Source: RFPW01 sp040401595
GTDB taxonomy: Bacteria > Pseudomonadota > Gammaproteobacteria > Burkholderiales > Burkholderiaceae_E
Length of the DNA: 64,000 nt
Assembly: GCA_040401595.1 (NCBI GenBank)
Contig: JBBAOE010000005.1
Location: 84,835-148,834 of the forward strand
Direction: 5' to 3'
The notes below the pieces were generated by a model. It did not search any database. It saw nothing but the letters and a program-made list of their open reading frames with translations, and had not been told where the DNA came from. Shown piece by piece: positions 18,424 through 27,857 of the stretch. Each line of letters begins with the position of its first letter. Positions within the stretch are counted from its first letter, which is position 1. Position numbers and translations under genes: made by a program.

Positions 18424-20441
18424 ACGTCGACCTCGACCTCGTTGCCATGTTCCTCCAGCCAGGCGCGTCGGGCTGAGGCTTCGCCCTTGCCCATCAGCAT
18501 GGTGAATCGTGCCCGCGTCGACGCTTCATCGACATCGCCAAGCGTCACCGGGAGCAGCCGACGCGTATCCGGGTTCATCGTGGTTTCCCACAACTGCTCC
18601 GCCGTCATCTCGCCCAAGCCCTTGAATCGACTGATCGACCAGACGGTGTCGGTCAGGCCTTCCTTACGGAGGCGATCACAGGTGTGGGCAAGCTCGCCAT
18701 CATCGAGACAGTAGATCTTGCGCAGTGGACGCTTGCCCCGAGCAGGCACGTCGACCCGATACAGCGGTGGGCGGGCCACGTAGACATGCCCCTGCTCCAC
18801 CAAGGCCGGAAAATGGCGCCAAAAAAGCGTCAGTAGCAGGACCTGGATATGCGCGCCGTCCACATCAGCGTCGGAGAGAATGCAGACTCGCCCATAGCGC
18901 AAGCCGCTCAGCGTGATAGCAGCATCGGGCGCAATCGGCACGGACGATCCGCCGCCCGCTGGCGCCGCCAAGCCATGGGGGTCCACACCCAATGCGACTG
19001 AAATATCGTGAATTTCGTTGTTGGCGAACAAACGGTCCCGGTCCGCTTCCCAGGTGTTGAGTACCTTGCCGCGCAAGGGCAGGATGGCTTGAAATTCCTT
19101 GTCCCGCCCCATCTTGGCGCTACCGCCCGCGCTATCGCCTTCGACCAGAAAAATCTCGTTCCGGGTCAGATCATCGCTTTCACAATCCGTGAGTTTTCCT
19201 GGCAGGACAGCGACCCCTGAACCCTTTTTCTTCTCCACTTTCTGAGCGCTACGCTGGCGCGCCTGAGCCTGACGGATCACGAGTTCAGCAAGCCGGCGCC
19301 CGTAGTCGACATGTTCGCTCAGCCACAACTCAAGTTGTGGGCGTGCGTAGCCACCGACCAGGCGCACCGCATCGCGAGAGTTCAGTCGCTCCTTGATCTG
19401 CCCCTGAAACTGGGGATCCAGCACTTTGGCGCTGAGCACAAAGCTCGCCCGCGCAAACACATCCTCGGGCATCAGCTTGACGCCCTTGGGCAGAAGCGAA
19501 TGCAATTCGACGAATGATTTCACGGCCTGGAAGAGTCCTTCGCGCAACCCGCTTTCATGCGTACCACCGGCGGGTGTCGGGATCAGGTTGACGTACGACT
19601 CCCGAATCGTCGGCCCCTCTTCGGTCCAAGCGACACACCAGGCCGCGCCCTCACCTTCCGCAAACGAGTCATGGCCGGTTGGCGCATATTGTTCACTCTC
19701 GAATAACGGAACCAGAGTCTGGGCCGACGATGACGACGCCAGCGCCTCGGTCAGGTATCCCCGCAAGCCTTCGGCATAGCGCCAGGATTGCTGACGCTCT
19801 GTGCGCGCCTCGATCAAGACCGTCTGCAGTCCGGGCAGGAGAACCGCCTTGGCGCGCAGCTGACGCTCCAGCTCCGACTGGGCAATCACCGGCGAATCAA
19901 AATATTTCGGATCCGGCCAGACCCGCACACGGGTCCCACTGCGTCGGCTCCCGCGCGGCGCCGGTTGCGAACTGAGGGCTTGGAGCACCTCACCACCGGC
20001 AAACACCAGGTGATGTTGCCCACCATCGCGCCACACCGTCACTTCGAGGCGGGTCGACAAGGCATTGGTGACACTCACGCCCACGCCATGCAAACCGCCG
20101 GAAAAACTGTAGGCGCCACCCGAGGCCTTGTCGAATTTGCCGCCGGCATGCAGGCGGGTAAAGACGATCTCGACCACGGGCGCCCCTTCTTCCGGGTGCA
20201 TACCGACGGGTATACCCCGCCCGTCATCGTCCACCGTCACGCTGCCATCGGTTTCCAGGGTCACCGTGATTTCGCGACAGAAACCCGCAAGCGCCTCGTC
20301 AGCCGCGTTATCGATGACCTCCTGCACGATGTGCAGGGGATTTTCGGTACGGGTATACATCCCTGGCCGCTGGCGGACAGGTTCCAGACCTTTCAGGACC
20401 CGGATCGATCCCTCAGAGTATTCCGATTTTCGTGCGGTCAT
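18420..20441 (-). CDS. parE: DNA topoisomerase IV subunit B
   Basis: The ATPase subunit of topoisomerase IV. The GHKL ATPase domain has EVIDNAADEALAGF and DDGRGIPVG, and the Toprim domain has the acidic EGDSAGG and SDADVDGAHI motifs. I start at the ATG at 20441 (MTARKSEYSEGS..., 673 aa), the typical ParE N-terminus. The longer frame to 20561 would run into kup. The gene begins 8 bases after kup ends and overlaps creA by 4 bases, which suggests a kup-parE-creA transcription unit. Confidence 0.97.
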   Translation of the reverse strand: MTARKSEYSEGSIRVLKGLEPVRQRPGMYTRTENPLHIVQEVIDNAADEALAGFCREITVTLETDGSVTVDDDGRGIPVGMHPEEGAPVVEIVFTRLHAGGKFDKASGGAYSFSGGLHGVGVSVTNALSTRLEVTVWRDGGQHHLVFAGGEVLQALSSQPAPRGSRRSGTRVRVWPDPKYFDSPVIAQSELERQLRAKAVLLPGLQTVLIEARTERQQSWRYAEGLRGYLTEALASSSSAQTLVPLFESEQYAPTGHDSFAEGEGAAWCVAWTEEGPTIRESYVNLIPTPAGGTHESGLREGLFQAVKSFVELHSLLPKGVKLMPEDVFARASFVLSAKVLDPQFQGQIKERLNSRDAVRLVGGYARPQLELWLSEHVDYGRRLAELVIRQAQARQRSAQKVEKKKGSGVAVLPGKLTDCESDDLTRNEIFLVEGDSAGGSAKMGRDKEFQAILPLRGKVLNTWEADRDRLFANNEIHDISVALGVDPHGLAAPAGGGSSVPIAPDAAITLSGLRYGRVCILSDADVDGAHIQVLLLTLFWRHFPALVEQGHVYVARPPLYRVDVPARGKRPLRKIYCLDDGELAHTCDRLRKEGLTDTVWSISRFKGLGEMTAEQLWETTMNPDTRRLLPVTLGDVDEASTRARFTMLMGKGEASARRAWLEEHGNEVEVDV

Positions 20442-20449
20442 GGATTCGG

Positions 20450-22324
20450 CTAAATGGCGATCTGAGTACCCATCTCCACCACACGATTGGGTGGTAGACG
20501 GAAATAATCTGCAACTGAGGGGCTGTTCTGGAGCATCCAGCCAAACATGGAGCGGCGCCAACCAAAGAAACCGCGCCGGGACACCGAGACCAGGGTGGGT
20601 TTACTGGTAAAGAAAGACGTCTGCCCGAGATCGACATCAAGGCCTCTGCGTCGCGCCAGCCGGAAAATAGTCGAGACATCGGGATCTTCGCGAAAACCAA
20701 AATGGGCCGTCAGATAGATAACGCCGTGGGAGGCGCGGCGCAACTCGAGTCGTTCGTCGTTCAGAATGCGCGGCCTGTCATCGAACGCAATCGTCAGGAA
20801 AATCAGGCGTTCATGCGCGATCTTGTTGTGTTTCATGTTGTGCAGAAATGCGCTGGGGAATCCGCCCCGCGAAGAACTGAAGAACACAGCTGTGCCCGGC
20901 ACCCGGGTCGCCCGTTCGAGCTCGAACGCAACCGCATCATCGCGGGCCTCGGGACGGGACACTTTTCGGGCACGCAGCAACATGGTGCCGCGGTGCCAGG
21001 TCGTCAACATCGTGAAGACACTGACCGCAATCGTGAGTGGAAACCATCCCCCGTCAAAAAACTTCGACAGATTGGCCGCAAGAAATGCCAGCTCCAGGCA
21101 AAACCACGCCACCAGCGGGATCACGAGCCAGCGCATCCGTTGGGATTCCTGATGGAGCAGCACCACGGCCAGCAGCACGCTTGAAATAATCAAATCACCG
21201 GAAACAGCGAGGCCATACGCTGCGGCCAGGGCGCTGGACGATTTGAAGGCGAGGACCAGCAAGACCACCGAGACCAGTAGCACCCAGTTGACGACCGGGA
21301 TGTAGATCTGACCCTGCGAATGCTCCGAGGTGTGCAAGACTCGCAGGCGAGGCAGGTAGTTCAGCCTGGAAGCCTGTTGTGTGACCGAAAATGCCCCGGA
21401 GATGGTCGCCTGAGAGGCAATCACGGTGGCGAGGGTCGCGAGGATCACCAACGGGAGTTGCAGGGATTCGGGCGCCAGCAAAAAAAACGGATTCTCCCGG
21501 GCATCGGGTTCGGTCAGCACCAGAGCCCCTTGACCCAGGTAGTTGATCATCAGCGCCGGGAACACCAAAAAGAACCAGCAGACGCGGATGGGCGGCAAGC
21601 CAAAATGCCCCATGTCCGCATAAAGCGCTTCGGCGCCAGTCAAACACAGAAACACCGAGCCCAAGGCCACGAACGCGAGCCCCGGGCGATCCAGGGCAAA
21701 CCGAATGGCGTGACTGGGATCAATGGCGCCCAGAATTTCAGGCATTTCAATGATATGAAGCAGTCCGAGTCCGGTCAGCGTCGCAAACCAGACAATCATG
21801 ACTGGGCCGAAAAATCGCCCGACATCCGCAGTTCCGTGGCGCTGTAAGCTGAATAACCCGATCAGGATCACAATCGAAATCGGTACGACATAAGATTCCA
21901 GCCCGGGCGCAGCGACACTGAGCCCTTCCACCGCCGCCAGCACCGAAATCGCTGGCGTGATGATGGCGTCGCCGTAAAACAGCGATGCAGCAAACACCCC
22001 AAAGGCTCCGACCAGCCAGGCCAGTTCGGGCCGGTGGGCGATCATGCGCTGCGCAACGGACAGCAGCGCGAGCACCCCGCCCTCTCCCCGGTGATCGAAA
22101 CGAAGAACGATTGACACGTACTTAATCGAGACGATGATCGTCACCGCCCAGAACATCATCGACAGCACGCCAAACACATTCTCGGGTGTTGCCGCGAGGG
22201 CGTGGCTGCCAAAAAAAGCCTCTTTGAAGGCATACAGCGGCGAGGTTCCAATATCGCCAAACACCACCCCCAACGCGGCCAACATCATGACCCGAAAGGG
22301 CTGACTCTGAGTTTGAGCGCTCAT
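20450..22324 (-). CDS. kup: Low-affinity potassium transporter Kup
   Basis: An inner-membrane K+/H+ symporter of the KUP/HAK/KT family, 624 aa. It has about twelve membrane helices in the first 450 residues, starting with LGVVFGDIGTSPLYAFKEAF, the diagnostic family signature. FYGDAIITPAISVLAAVEGL and GAEALYADMGHFG follow, then a cytosolic C-terminal domain. The gene starts at the ATG at 22324 and ends 8 bases before parE. Length and motifs are complete. Confidence 0.97.
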   Translation of the reverse strand: MSAQTQSQPFRVMMLAALGVVFGDIGTSPLYAFKEAFFGSHALAATPENVFGVLSMMFWAVTIIVSIKYVSIVLRFDHRGEGGVLALLSVAQRMIAHRPELAWLVGAFGVFAASLFYGDAIITPAISVLAAVEGLSVAAPGLESYVVPISIVILIGLFSLQRHGTADVGRFFGPVMIVWFATLTGLGLLHIIEMPEILGAIDPSHAIRFALDRPGLAFVALGSVFLCLTGAEALYADMGHFGLPPIRVCWFFLVFPALMINYLGQGALVLTEPDARENPFFLLAPESLQLPLVILATLATVIASQATISGAFSVTQQASRLNYLPRLRVLHTSEHSQGQIYIPVVNWVLLVSVVLLVLAFKSSSALAAAYGLAVSGDLIISSVLLAVVLLHQESQRMRWLVIPLVAWFCLELAFLAANLSKFFDGGWFPLTIAVSVFTMLTTWHRGTMLLRARKVSRPEARDDAVAFELERATRVPGTAVFFSSSRGGFPSAFLHNMKHNKIAHERLIFLTIAFDDRPRILNDERLELRRASHGVIYLTAHFGFREDPDVSTIFRLARRRGLDVDLGQTSFFTSKPTLVSVSRRGFFGWRRSMFGWMLQNSPSVADYFRLPPNRVVEMGTQIAI

Positions 22325-22432
22325 GCGGAATGGACTCCGGGAAAATACGGATCAATCTTCATCGGCCGCTAGGATCGCACAAAGGCGGCCCGATGCCTGG
22401 TGCGCATGAGAAAGCCTCGCAGACCCCGGGCC

Positions 22433-23467
22433 TTAATCCGCAAGGAGCGCAAGCGTGGGCTCCTCCATCGCAGCCACCTGCTCGCGCAGTGCGAGGATCC
22501 GATCCTGCCAGTCGCGTACCGTGCCGAACCAGGGGAAGGCGACGGGAAATGCGGGATCCGCCCAGCGGCGCGCAATCCAAGCGGTGTAATGAATGTAGCG
22601 CAGGGTTCGGAGCGCTTCGATCAGATGGAGTTCCCGGGTATCGAGGCGCCCGAAGGTCTGGTATCCCTTCAAGACCTGGGCAAGTTGCTTGGATTGGGCG
22701 TGTGCGTCGCCCGACAGCAGCATCCACAAATCCTGAATGGCAGGTCCATTGCGGGCATCATCAAAATCGACAAAATGCGGTCCCTGATCCGTCCAAAGCA
22801 CATTGCCTGCGTGGCAATCTCCATGCAGGCGGATCAGGCGCACCCCCTGCGCACGCTCAAACGCTCTGCGCACCCCCGCAACCGCCAGTTGGGTCACAGC
22901 CTCCCAGGCTGGTTTCAGTTCCGGTGGAACGAGGCCAGCTTGCTCCAGCCACACCAGCGGCCCTTCGCCGAAGGTCGAAATATCGACTGTTTCCCGATGA
23001 ATAAACGCCCGCCCCGCTCCGACTCGGTGCAAACGGCCCATGAAGCGCCCGATACGCTCGAGTACAAGGGGATCATCGAGTTCTGGCGCCCGCCCCCCGC
23101 GGCGCTCGAACAGAGCAAACCGCTGGCCGGCATGATGATGCAGCGTCGCTCCGCCCAGCGCCATGGGTGGGACCGCGGGCACCTCGGCCGCCGCGAGTTC
23201 CGCCATGAAGTCATGCTCCTCCTGAATCGCCGCATCGGTCCAGCGCCCAGGCCGATAAAACTTTGCGATTAGAAATCGGTCGTCAGCACCGTCGCCGTCA
23301 ACCCCAAGCTGATAGACCCGGTTTTCGAAGCTGTTGAGCGCCATCAAACGCCCATCGCACCGCGGCCCAACGGACTCAATCGCGTCCATGACCGCATCTG
23401 GCGTCAAATTGACAAAAGGCGCTTCAGCAGATTCGCTTTTTGTCACACTTTTCCCCTTATGATTCAT
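22433..23467 (-). CDS. srkA: Stress response kinase A (YihE/SrkA family)
   Basis: A cytosolic Ser/Thr kinase-like protein of the APH fold, 344 aa, related to E. coli SrkA (YihE), which modulates Cpx and stress responses. Visible landmarks are LNSFENRVYQLG, the kinase loop LHGDCHAGNVLW with catalytic Asp, and the metal-binding FVDFDDARNGPAIQDLW. It diverges from the 6-phosphogluconate dehydrogenase gene across 119 AT-richer bases. The 108 bases between its end and kup show nothing obvious. Confidence 0.92.
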   Translation of the reverse strand: MNHKGKSVTKSESAEAPFVNLTPDAVMDAIESVGPRCDGRLMALNSFENRVYQLGVDGDGADDRFLIAKFYRPGRWTDAAIQEEHDFMAELAAAEVPAVPPMALGGATLHHHAGQRFALFERRGGRAPELDDPLVLERIGRFMGRLHRVGAGRAFIHRETVDISTFGEGPLVWLEQAGLVPPELKPAWEAVTQLAVAGVRRAFERAQGVRLIRLHGDCHAGNVLWTDQGPHFVDFDDARNGPAIQDLWMLLSGDAHAQSKQLAQVLKGYQTFGRLDTRELHLIEALRTLRYIHYTAWIARRWADPAFPVAFPWFGTVRDWQDRILALREQVAAMEEPTLALLAD

Positions 23468-23586
23468 CAGGTCGCTCTATTTGGGAATTCCGTCGGGACA
23501 TTTCTGACTCGTCAGCAATTAAGTCTCCCACCCTTTTCCGAATTTCCGGCGAATTAATCATCTCGAAAAAAATGGAAGGAACCACG

Positions 23587-24561
23587 ATGCAACTTGGAAT
23601 GATTGGTCTGGGCCGGATGGGCGGCAACATTGTTCGGCGTCTGATGCGCGATCACCACCAGTGTGTGGTGTTTGATGCCAGTGCCGCAGCCGTCGCGCAA
23701 CTCGCTGGCGAGGGGGCGACGCCGAGCAAGGATCTCGCAGACCTCGTTTCAAAACTGGCCCACCCGCGCGCGGTTTGGGTCATGTTGCCCGCTGGTGAGA
23801 TCACCGAAGCGACCGTCGACGCGCTTAGTCACATTCTGGAATCGGGCGACGTCATCATCGACGGCGGCAATTCGAACTACCAGGATGACGTGCGCCGCGC
23901 GCATGCGCTGGAATCGAAAGGCATCCGCTATATCGACGTCGGCACCAGCGGGGGCGTCTGGGGTCTGGAGCGCGGTTACTGCATGATGATCGGTGGGGAT
24001 CAGGCTGCGGTACAGCACCTCGATCCCATTTTCAAGACCCTGGCGCCTGGCATTGGCACGATCGACAAGACCCCGGGGCGGGAAGGATTGCATTCCACCG
24101 CCGAACACGGCTATCTGTACACCGGACCGGCCGGTTCGGGTCATTTCGTCAAAATGGTCCACAACGGGATCGAGTACGGCCTGATGCAGGCTTACGCGGA
24201 AGGGCTCGATATTCTCAAAGGGGTCGGCCAGGAGAGCATTCCCGCTGAGCGGCGCTATAACCTCAATCTGGCCGATATCGCCGAACTCTGGCGTCGCGGC
24301 AGTGTGGTGTCGTCCTGGTTGCTTGACCTCAGCGCGATCGCCCTAGCCGAAGATCCGGAGCTGCGTGGGTACTCCGGGTTTGTGCAGGACTCTGGCGAAG
24401 GCCGCTGGACCATCATGGCAGCCATCGAGGAGGCCGTGCCTGCCGACGTTCTCTCTGCGGCGCTCTACGCCCGATTCCGCTCGCGCCAGGACCATACCTT
24501 CGCCGAAAAACTCCTGTCGGCCATGCGCAAGCAGTTCGGTGGCCATAAGGAACCGCATTGA
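23587..24561 (+). CDS. gnd: 6-phosphogluconate dehydrogenase (decarboxylating), short form
   Basis: Oxidises 6-phosphogluconate to ribulose 5-phosphate and CO2. The protein is 324 aa, the short (about 300-330 aa) YqeC/GntZ-like type that in characterised cases prefers NAD+, unlike the 470-aa NADP+ form. It has the Rossmann loop MIGLGRMGGNI, the substrate motif DVGTSGGVWGLERGY, and the catalytic GPAGSGHFVKMVHNGIEYG. The start is the ATG at 23587 after GGAAGGA; the frame extends to 23440 without support. zwf follows after 78 bases, which places it in the oxidative pentose phosphate pathway. Confidence 0.92.
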   Translation: MQLGMIGLGRMGGNIVRRLMRDHHQCVVFDASAAAVAQLAGEGATPSKDLADLVSKLAHPRAVWVMLPAGEITEATVDALSHILESGDVIIDGGNSNYQDDVRRAHALESKGIRYIDVGTSGGVWGLERGYCMMIGGDQAAVQHLDPIFKTLAPGIGTIDKTPGREGLHSTAEHGYLYTGPAGSGHFVKMVHNGIEYGLMQAYAEGLDILKGVGQESIPAERRYNLNLADIAELWRRGSVVSSWLLDLSAIALAEDPELRGYSGFVQDSGEGRWTIMAAIEEAVPADVLSAALYARFRSRQDHTFAEKLLSAMRKQFGGHKEPH

Positions 24562-24639
24562 TTCAGATCGTTATCCACTGAATCGTATCAACGATCTATT
24601 CCGGTAGCGCTTCCTCTGAATTCTCCAGCGAGTCCGTTC

Positions 24640-26178
24640 ATGCATACAGACCACGACCACGAAACGATCCGTCACGGTGACCGGGCACCTGCCTGCAACA
24701 TGGTGATTTTTGGTGGGGGCGGTGACCTCACCAAGCGCCTGCTGATGCCTGCGCTCTACAACCTGTCTCGTACCGGCCTCTTGCCGGAGCGTTTTTCGCT
24801 GATCGGGGTCGACCGTCTGGAAATGACCAATGAGGCGTTTCGCAAGCAGATCGAAGAGGCCTTGCGCGCGTTTGGCAATGACAAGCATTACGCGCAGAAG
24901 CTCGATGAACATCATCTGAGCCTTCTGCTGTCCCGGATCACCTACCTGCAAGGCGACTTCGCAGATCCAGGTTGCTATGCCCGCCTCAATGAGCGCCTGG
25001 AAGCGAATGCGGCCACCGAAGGCACGGGTGAACATGTCGTGTTCTACCTCGCCGTGGCCGCCCGCTTCTTTGCGGGGATCGTTGACCAGCTCGGGGCAGC
25101 CGGTCTGGTCAAGGAAGGTCCAGGTCGTTGGCGGCGGGTCGTGGTGGAAAAGCCCTTTGGCCACAATGTCGAATCCGCCAAAGCCCTGAACAGCCAGCTT
25201 CGCAAGAGTGTGGCCGAGCGCCAGATCTATCGGATGGATCATTTCCTGGGCAAGGAAACGGTTCAGAACATCATGCTGATGCGCTTTGCCAACGGCATTT
25301 TCGAACCGCTCTGGAATCGGGAACACATCGATCACATCCAGATCACGGTGGCGGAGACGGTTGGCGTGGAGCGGCGCGCTGGATTTTACGAAACCACCGG
25401 CGCCTTGCGCGACATGGTTCCGAACCATATCTTCCAGCTCCTTGCGCTGGTCGGCATGGAGCCACCCGCGTCGTTCACGGCCGATGCGATCCGCACCGAG
25501 AAGACCAAGGTTCTGACTGCGGTACACCCCGTTGTTGCCGCAACGGATTCGGTCCGGGGCCAGTACGCCGCGGGGTCCCGGGATGATCATGCGCTGCGGG
25601 GCTATCGCGAAGAAGAAGGGGTCGCGCCCGCCAGCATGACCGAGACCTATACCGCGATGAAGCTCACCATCGACAACTGGCGTTGGGCAGGGGTTCCGTT
25701 CTATTTACGGACCGGCAAGGCCCTGAGCAAGCGCAACAGCGAGATCTACATCCAGTTCAAACGTCCGCCGCTGTCGCTCTTCAAGGACACGGCCACGGAA
25801 GCCCTCACGCCCAATGCGCTCATTCTGAGACTCCAGCCCGATGAAGGCGCGCAGCTGAGCTTTGGCGCCAAGATTCCAGGGCCCAAGATCTCGATTGGCC
25901 AGGTGCATATGGATTTTCACTATGGTGATTACTTCCAGAACGCCCCCAGCACGGGCTATGAGACGTTGATCTACGATTGCATGATCGGCGACGCAACGCT
26001 CTTCCAGCGCTCCGACAGCGTGATCGCCGGATGGGAGATTGTTGAGCCGCTGCTCAATTACTGGACCGGCGACGCAGCCGCCCCCCTGGCCCTCTATGCC
26101 GCTGGCTCCGACGGTCCGGCCGAAGCTGAAGCCCTGTTGCAACAGTCGGGTAGGACCTGGCGGCCCGTCAGCGTCTGA
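24640..26178 (+). CDS. zwf: Glucose-6-phosphate 1-dehydrogenase
   Basis: First enzyme of the oxidative pentose phosphate and Entner-Doudoroff routes, 512 aa. The coenzyme loop FGGGGDLTKR replaces the usual GASGDLA, a slight variant. The catalytic signature RMDHFLGKETVQN is intact, and the C-terminal domain is complete. The neighbouring short 6-phosphogluconate dehydrogenase handles the product once the lactone is opened, but no lactonase gene is next to it. A strong hairpin follows the stop. Confidence 0.96.
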   Translation: MHTDHDHETIRHGDRAPACNMVIFGGGGDLTKRLLMPALYNLSRTGLLPERFSLIGVDRLEMTNEAFRKQIEEALRAFGNDKHYAQKLDEHHLSLLLSRITYLQGDFADPGCYARLNERLEANAATEGTGEHVVFYLAVAARFFAGIVDQLGAAGLVKEGPGRWRRVVVEKPFGHNVESAKALNSQLRKSVAERQIYRMDHFLGKETVQNIMLMRFANGIFEPLWNREHIDHIQITVAETVGVERRAGFYETTGALRDMVPNHIFQLLALVGMEPPASFTADAIRTEKTKVLTAVHPVVAATDSVRGQYAAGSRDDHALRGYREEEGVAPASMTETYTAMKLTIDNWRWAGVPFYLRTGKALSKRNSEIYIQFKRPPLSLFKDTATEALTPNALILRLQPDEGAQLSFGAKIPGPKISIGQVHMDFHYGDYFQNAPSTGYETLIYDCMIGDATLFQRSDSVIAGWEIVEPLLNYWTGDAAAPLALYAAGSDGPAEAEALLQQSGRTWRPVSV

Positions 26179-26209
26179 AAGCATCCCACCGAGGGCGGCG
26201 ACGGCGAAC

Positions 26210-26237
26210 CCGGGGGGTCTGATCAAGATCCCCCCGG
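26210..26237. terminator. Strong hairpin after zwf
   Basis: The arms CCGGGGGG (26210-26217) and CCCCCCGG (26230-26237) pair perfectly, and a further TCT/AGA can pair inside with one bulge. It lies between the stops of zwf and the convergent downstream gene. No T-run follows, so it may work as a bidirectional or factor-assisted terminator. Confidence 0.55.
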
Positions 26238-26251
26238 CACCGCTTGAGGCG

Positions 26252-26974
26252 CTAGCCCCGGATGGCTGCCGCCGAGATGTTCTGCGCGCCCTCGATCATC
26301 CCCGCCTTCGAGAGCGTACCGGCAAGCTCCAGAATCCGACGATCCAGGCGCCGCACGATGCGCCAAGCCCGGGCTGCGCTGCGGATCAATGCGCAGCCGC
26401 GCCGCGATGCTGACCACTCCGGACGATGTTCGCTGAGGACCCATAACGCTTGGGCACCATCGTTGGAATGGATATCACCAAAGACCGCGAATTCAGCCAT
26501 TGAACCGGCCTGGAGAATCGCCAGTTTCCGCTCAAATTCGACCGCCTGACTCATCGGCTCCGAAGTCTCAGCGTGAAGCTGGCAAAACCCACCCCGATTG
26601 TCTTCATTGACTTCAATACGAATCGGCACAAAGCCCAGGTGAAGGGCAACCACCGCATGGGCCGCCTCATGGATCGAAATCCGCTGCCGAACCGAACATT
26701 CGCCAGACAGCCAGGTCGGCGATACGTGCAAACCGATGGCTCGAGCCGGAGGCAGCTGGCGTTCGTGGATGGGAAGCGTGGCCGGGACTGGGCAAACCGA
26801 GAAATTCAGGTCCAGAAAAAGGCTTCGGTCCTGCGAAAGCATCAGGAAGACGTCCAGAGCATTGGGTAATGAAGCCAGCATGGCCTTCAGTGGCACGACC
26901 ATCTCGCCAGAAAACTGAGCAAGATAGTCCTGCGGCCCACGACTATATCCATGTGACTTCAACTGAAACCTCAA
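26252..26974 (-). CDS. Orphan protein with FtsH/M41-like HEXXH zinc motif
   Basis: I do not recognise a named family for this 240-aa protein. The centre has ISIHEAAHAVVALHLG (about residues 99-114), followed by a G-G-F-C-Q-L-H stretch. This is the arrangement of the M41 peptidase domain of FtsH, where the two His and the Glu bind zinc and activate water. There is no AAA+ domain and no transmembrane segment, so it is not FtsH itself. A helix near 140-158 (LAILQAGSMAEFAVFG) matches the place of the third zinc ligand region in M41 (AG..AE). The start is uncertain: TTG at 26974, or ATG at 26902. It stands alone between zwf and an ABC transporter. Confidence 0.6.
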   Translation of the reverse strand: MRFQLKSHGYSRGPQDYLAQFSGEMVVPLKAMLASLPNALDVFLMLSQDRSLFLDLNFSVCPVPATLPIHERQLPPARAIGLHVSPTWLSGECSVRQRISIHEAAHAVVALHLGFVPIRIEVNEDNRGGFCQLHAETSEPMSQAVEFERKLAILQAGSMAEFAVFGDIHSNDGAQALWVLSEHRPEWSASRRGCALIRSAARAWRIVRRLDRRILELAGTLSKAGMIEGAQNISAAAIRG

Positions 26975-27052
26975 GAAGCAGGATCAGGGCTGGGACGCCC
27001 CGATGACCAACACCAAAGTCCGAAGTCTTTATTAAAAAGAAAATGTTTACAA

Positions 27053-27068
27053 TCCTCCAAATGGAGGA
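27053..27068 (-). terminator. Small hairpin after the ABC permease gene
   Basis: TCCTCC and GGAGGA form a 6-bp stem with a 4-base loop. On the minus strand an AT-rich, T-containing stretch follows. It is the likely end of the transporter transcript, and the same AT-rich stretch may hold the promoter of the M41-like gene. Confidence 0.4.
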
Positions 27069-27089
27069 ATAGACGTCACTTCTTCCGAA

Positions 27090-27857
27090 TCAACCCTGGC
27101 TGCCGCGATGGGCCCAACCGGTGGTTCGACGTTCGATCCAGGAAAAGAGTTCGTACATGGCCATGGCCATGGCACCGATCAGGACCAGGCCGGCGAAAGC
27201 CAGTGGCAGGCGCTGCTGTGACCCTGCAGTCTGCATCAGGTATCCAATACCCGAATCGCCTGCCGTCATCTCAGCGAGAACGGTTCCAACAAATGCCAGA
27301 GTAATGGCGACCTTCAGCGAAGCATAGAAGTACGGCATCGAGCGCGGTAGACCAATCTTGATCAGCACGTCCCAGCGCCGGGCGCCGAGCACGCGCAACA
27401 CATCTTCGAGTTCTGGCTCCATGGTCGCGAGCCCAGTCGCAATGTTGACCGTAATCGGAAAGAATGAAATCAGGAAAGCTGTCAGAACGCCTGGGCCGAG
27501 TCCAATCCCGAACCAGACGACCAGAATCGGCACCACCGCTGCCTTGGGAACGGCGTTGAATGCCACCATCAATGGGTAGAGCGCGGTGTAGGCGAGTCGT
27601 GCACTACCGATCAAAAAGCCCAGCGCGACGCCGATTACGATCGAAAGACCAAACCCGAGCATCGTGACCCAGAACGTTTTCCATGCCGCGTCTAGCAGGG
27701 CGCCTTTGAACTCACTGAACTGAAGCGCAATTTCGATCGGGCCGGGGAAGAGGTAATCCGGAATTCGGAAGATCGAGACCGCGCCTTGCCAGACGAGGAG
27801 AATGACGCTCAGCACGATCAGGGGCGAGAGGCGCTCCAGTGTTTTGCCCGGCTTCAT
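27090..27857 (-). CDS. ABC transporter permease (SsuC/TauC/ThiX type)
   Basis: An inner-membrane permease of the nitrate/sulfonate/taurine/pyrimidine-precursor group, 255 aa, with about six helices. The cytoplasmic coupling (EAA) loop is LEDVLRVLGARRWDVLIKIGLP. It overlaps the upstream ATPase gene by 4 bases (ATGA), and the binding-protein gene is just before that, so one transporter operon is clear. The substrate cannot be read from the permease. Position beside purine catabolism genes suggests a purine or ureide. Confidence 0.88.
   Translation of the reverse strand: MKPGKTLERLSPLIVLSVILLVWQGAVSIFRIPDYLFPGPIEIALQFSEFKGALLDAAWKTFWVTMLGFGLSIVIGVALGFLIGSARLAYTALYPLMVAFNAVPKAAVVPILVVWFGIGLGPGVLTAFLISFFPITVNIATGLATMEPELEDVLRVLGARRWDVLIKIGLPRSMPYFYASLKVAITLAFVGTVLAEMTAGDSGIGYLMQTAGSQQRLPLAFAGLVLIGAMAMAMYELFSWIERRTTGWAHRGSQG

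Noticed and set aside
20442..20561. Longer N-terminus for ParE
   Set aside because: It would overlap the end of kup, and the extra residues do not resemble ParE. The ATG at 20441 gives the known start.
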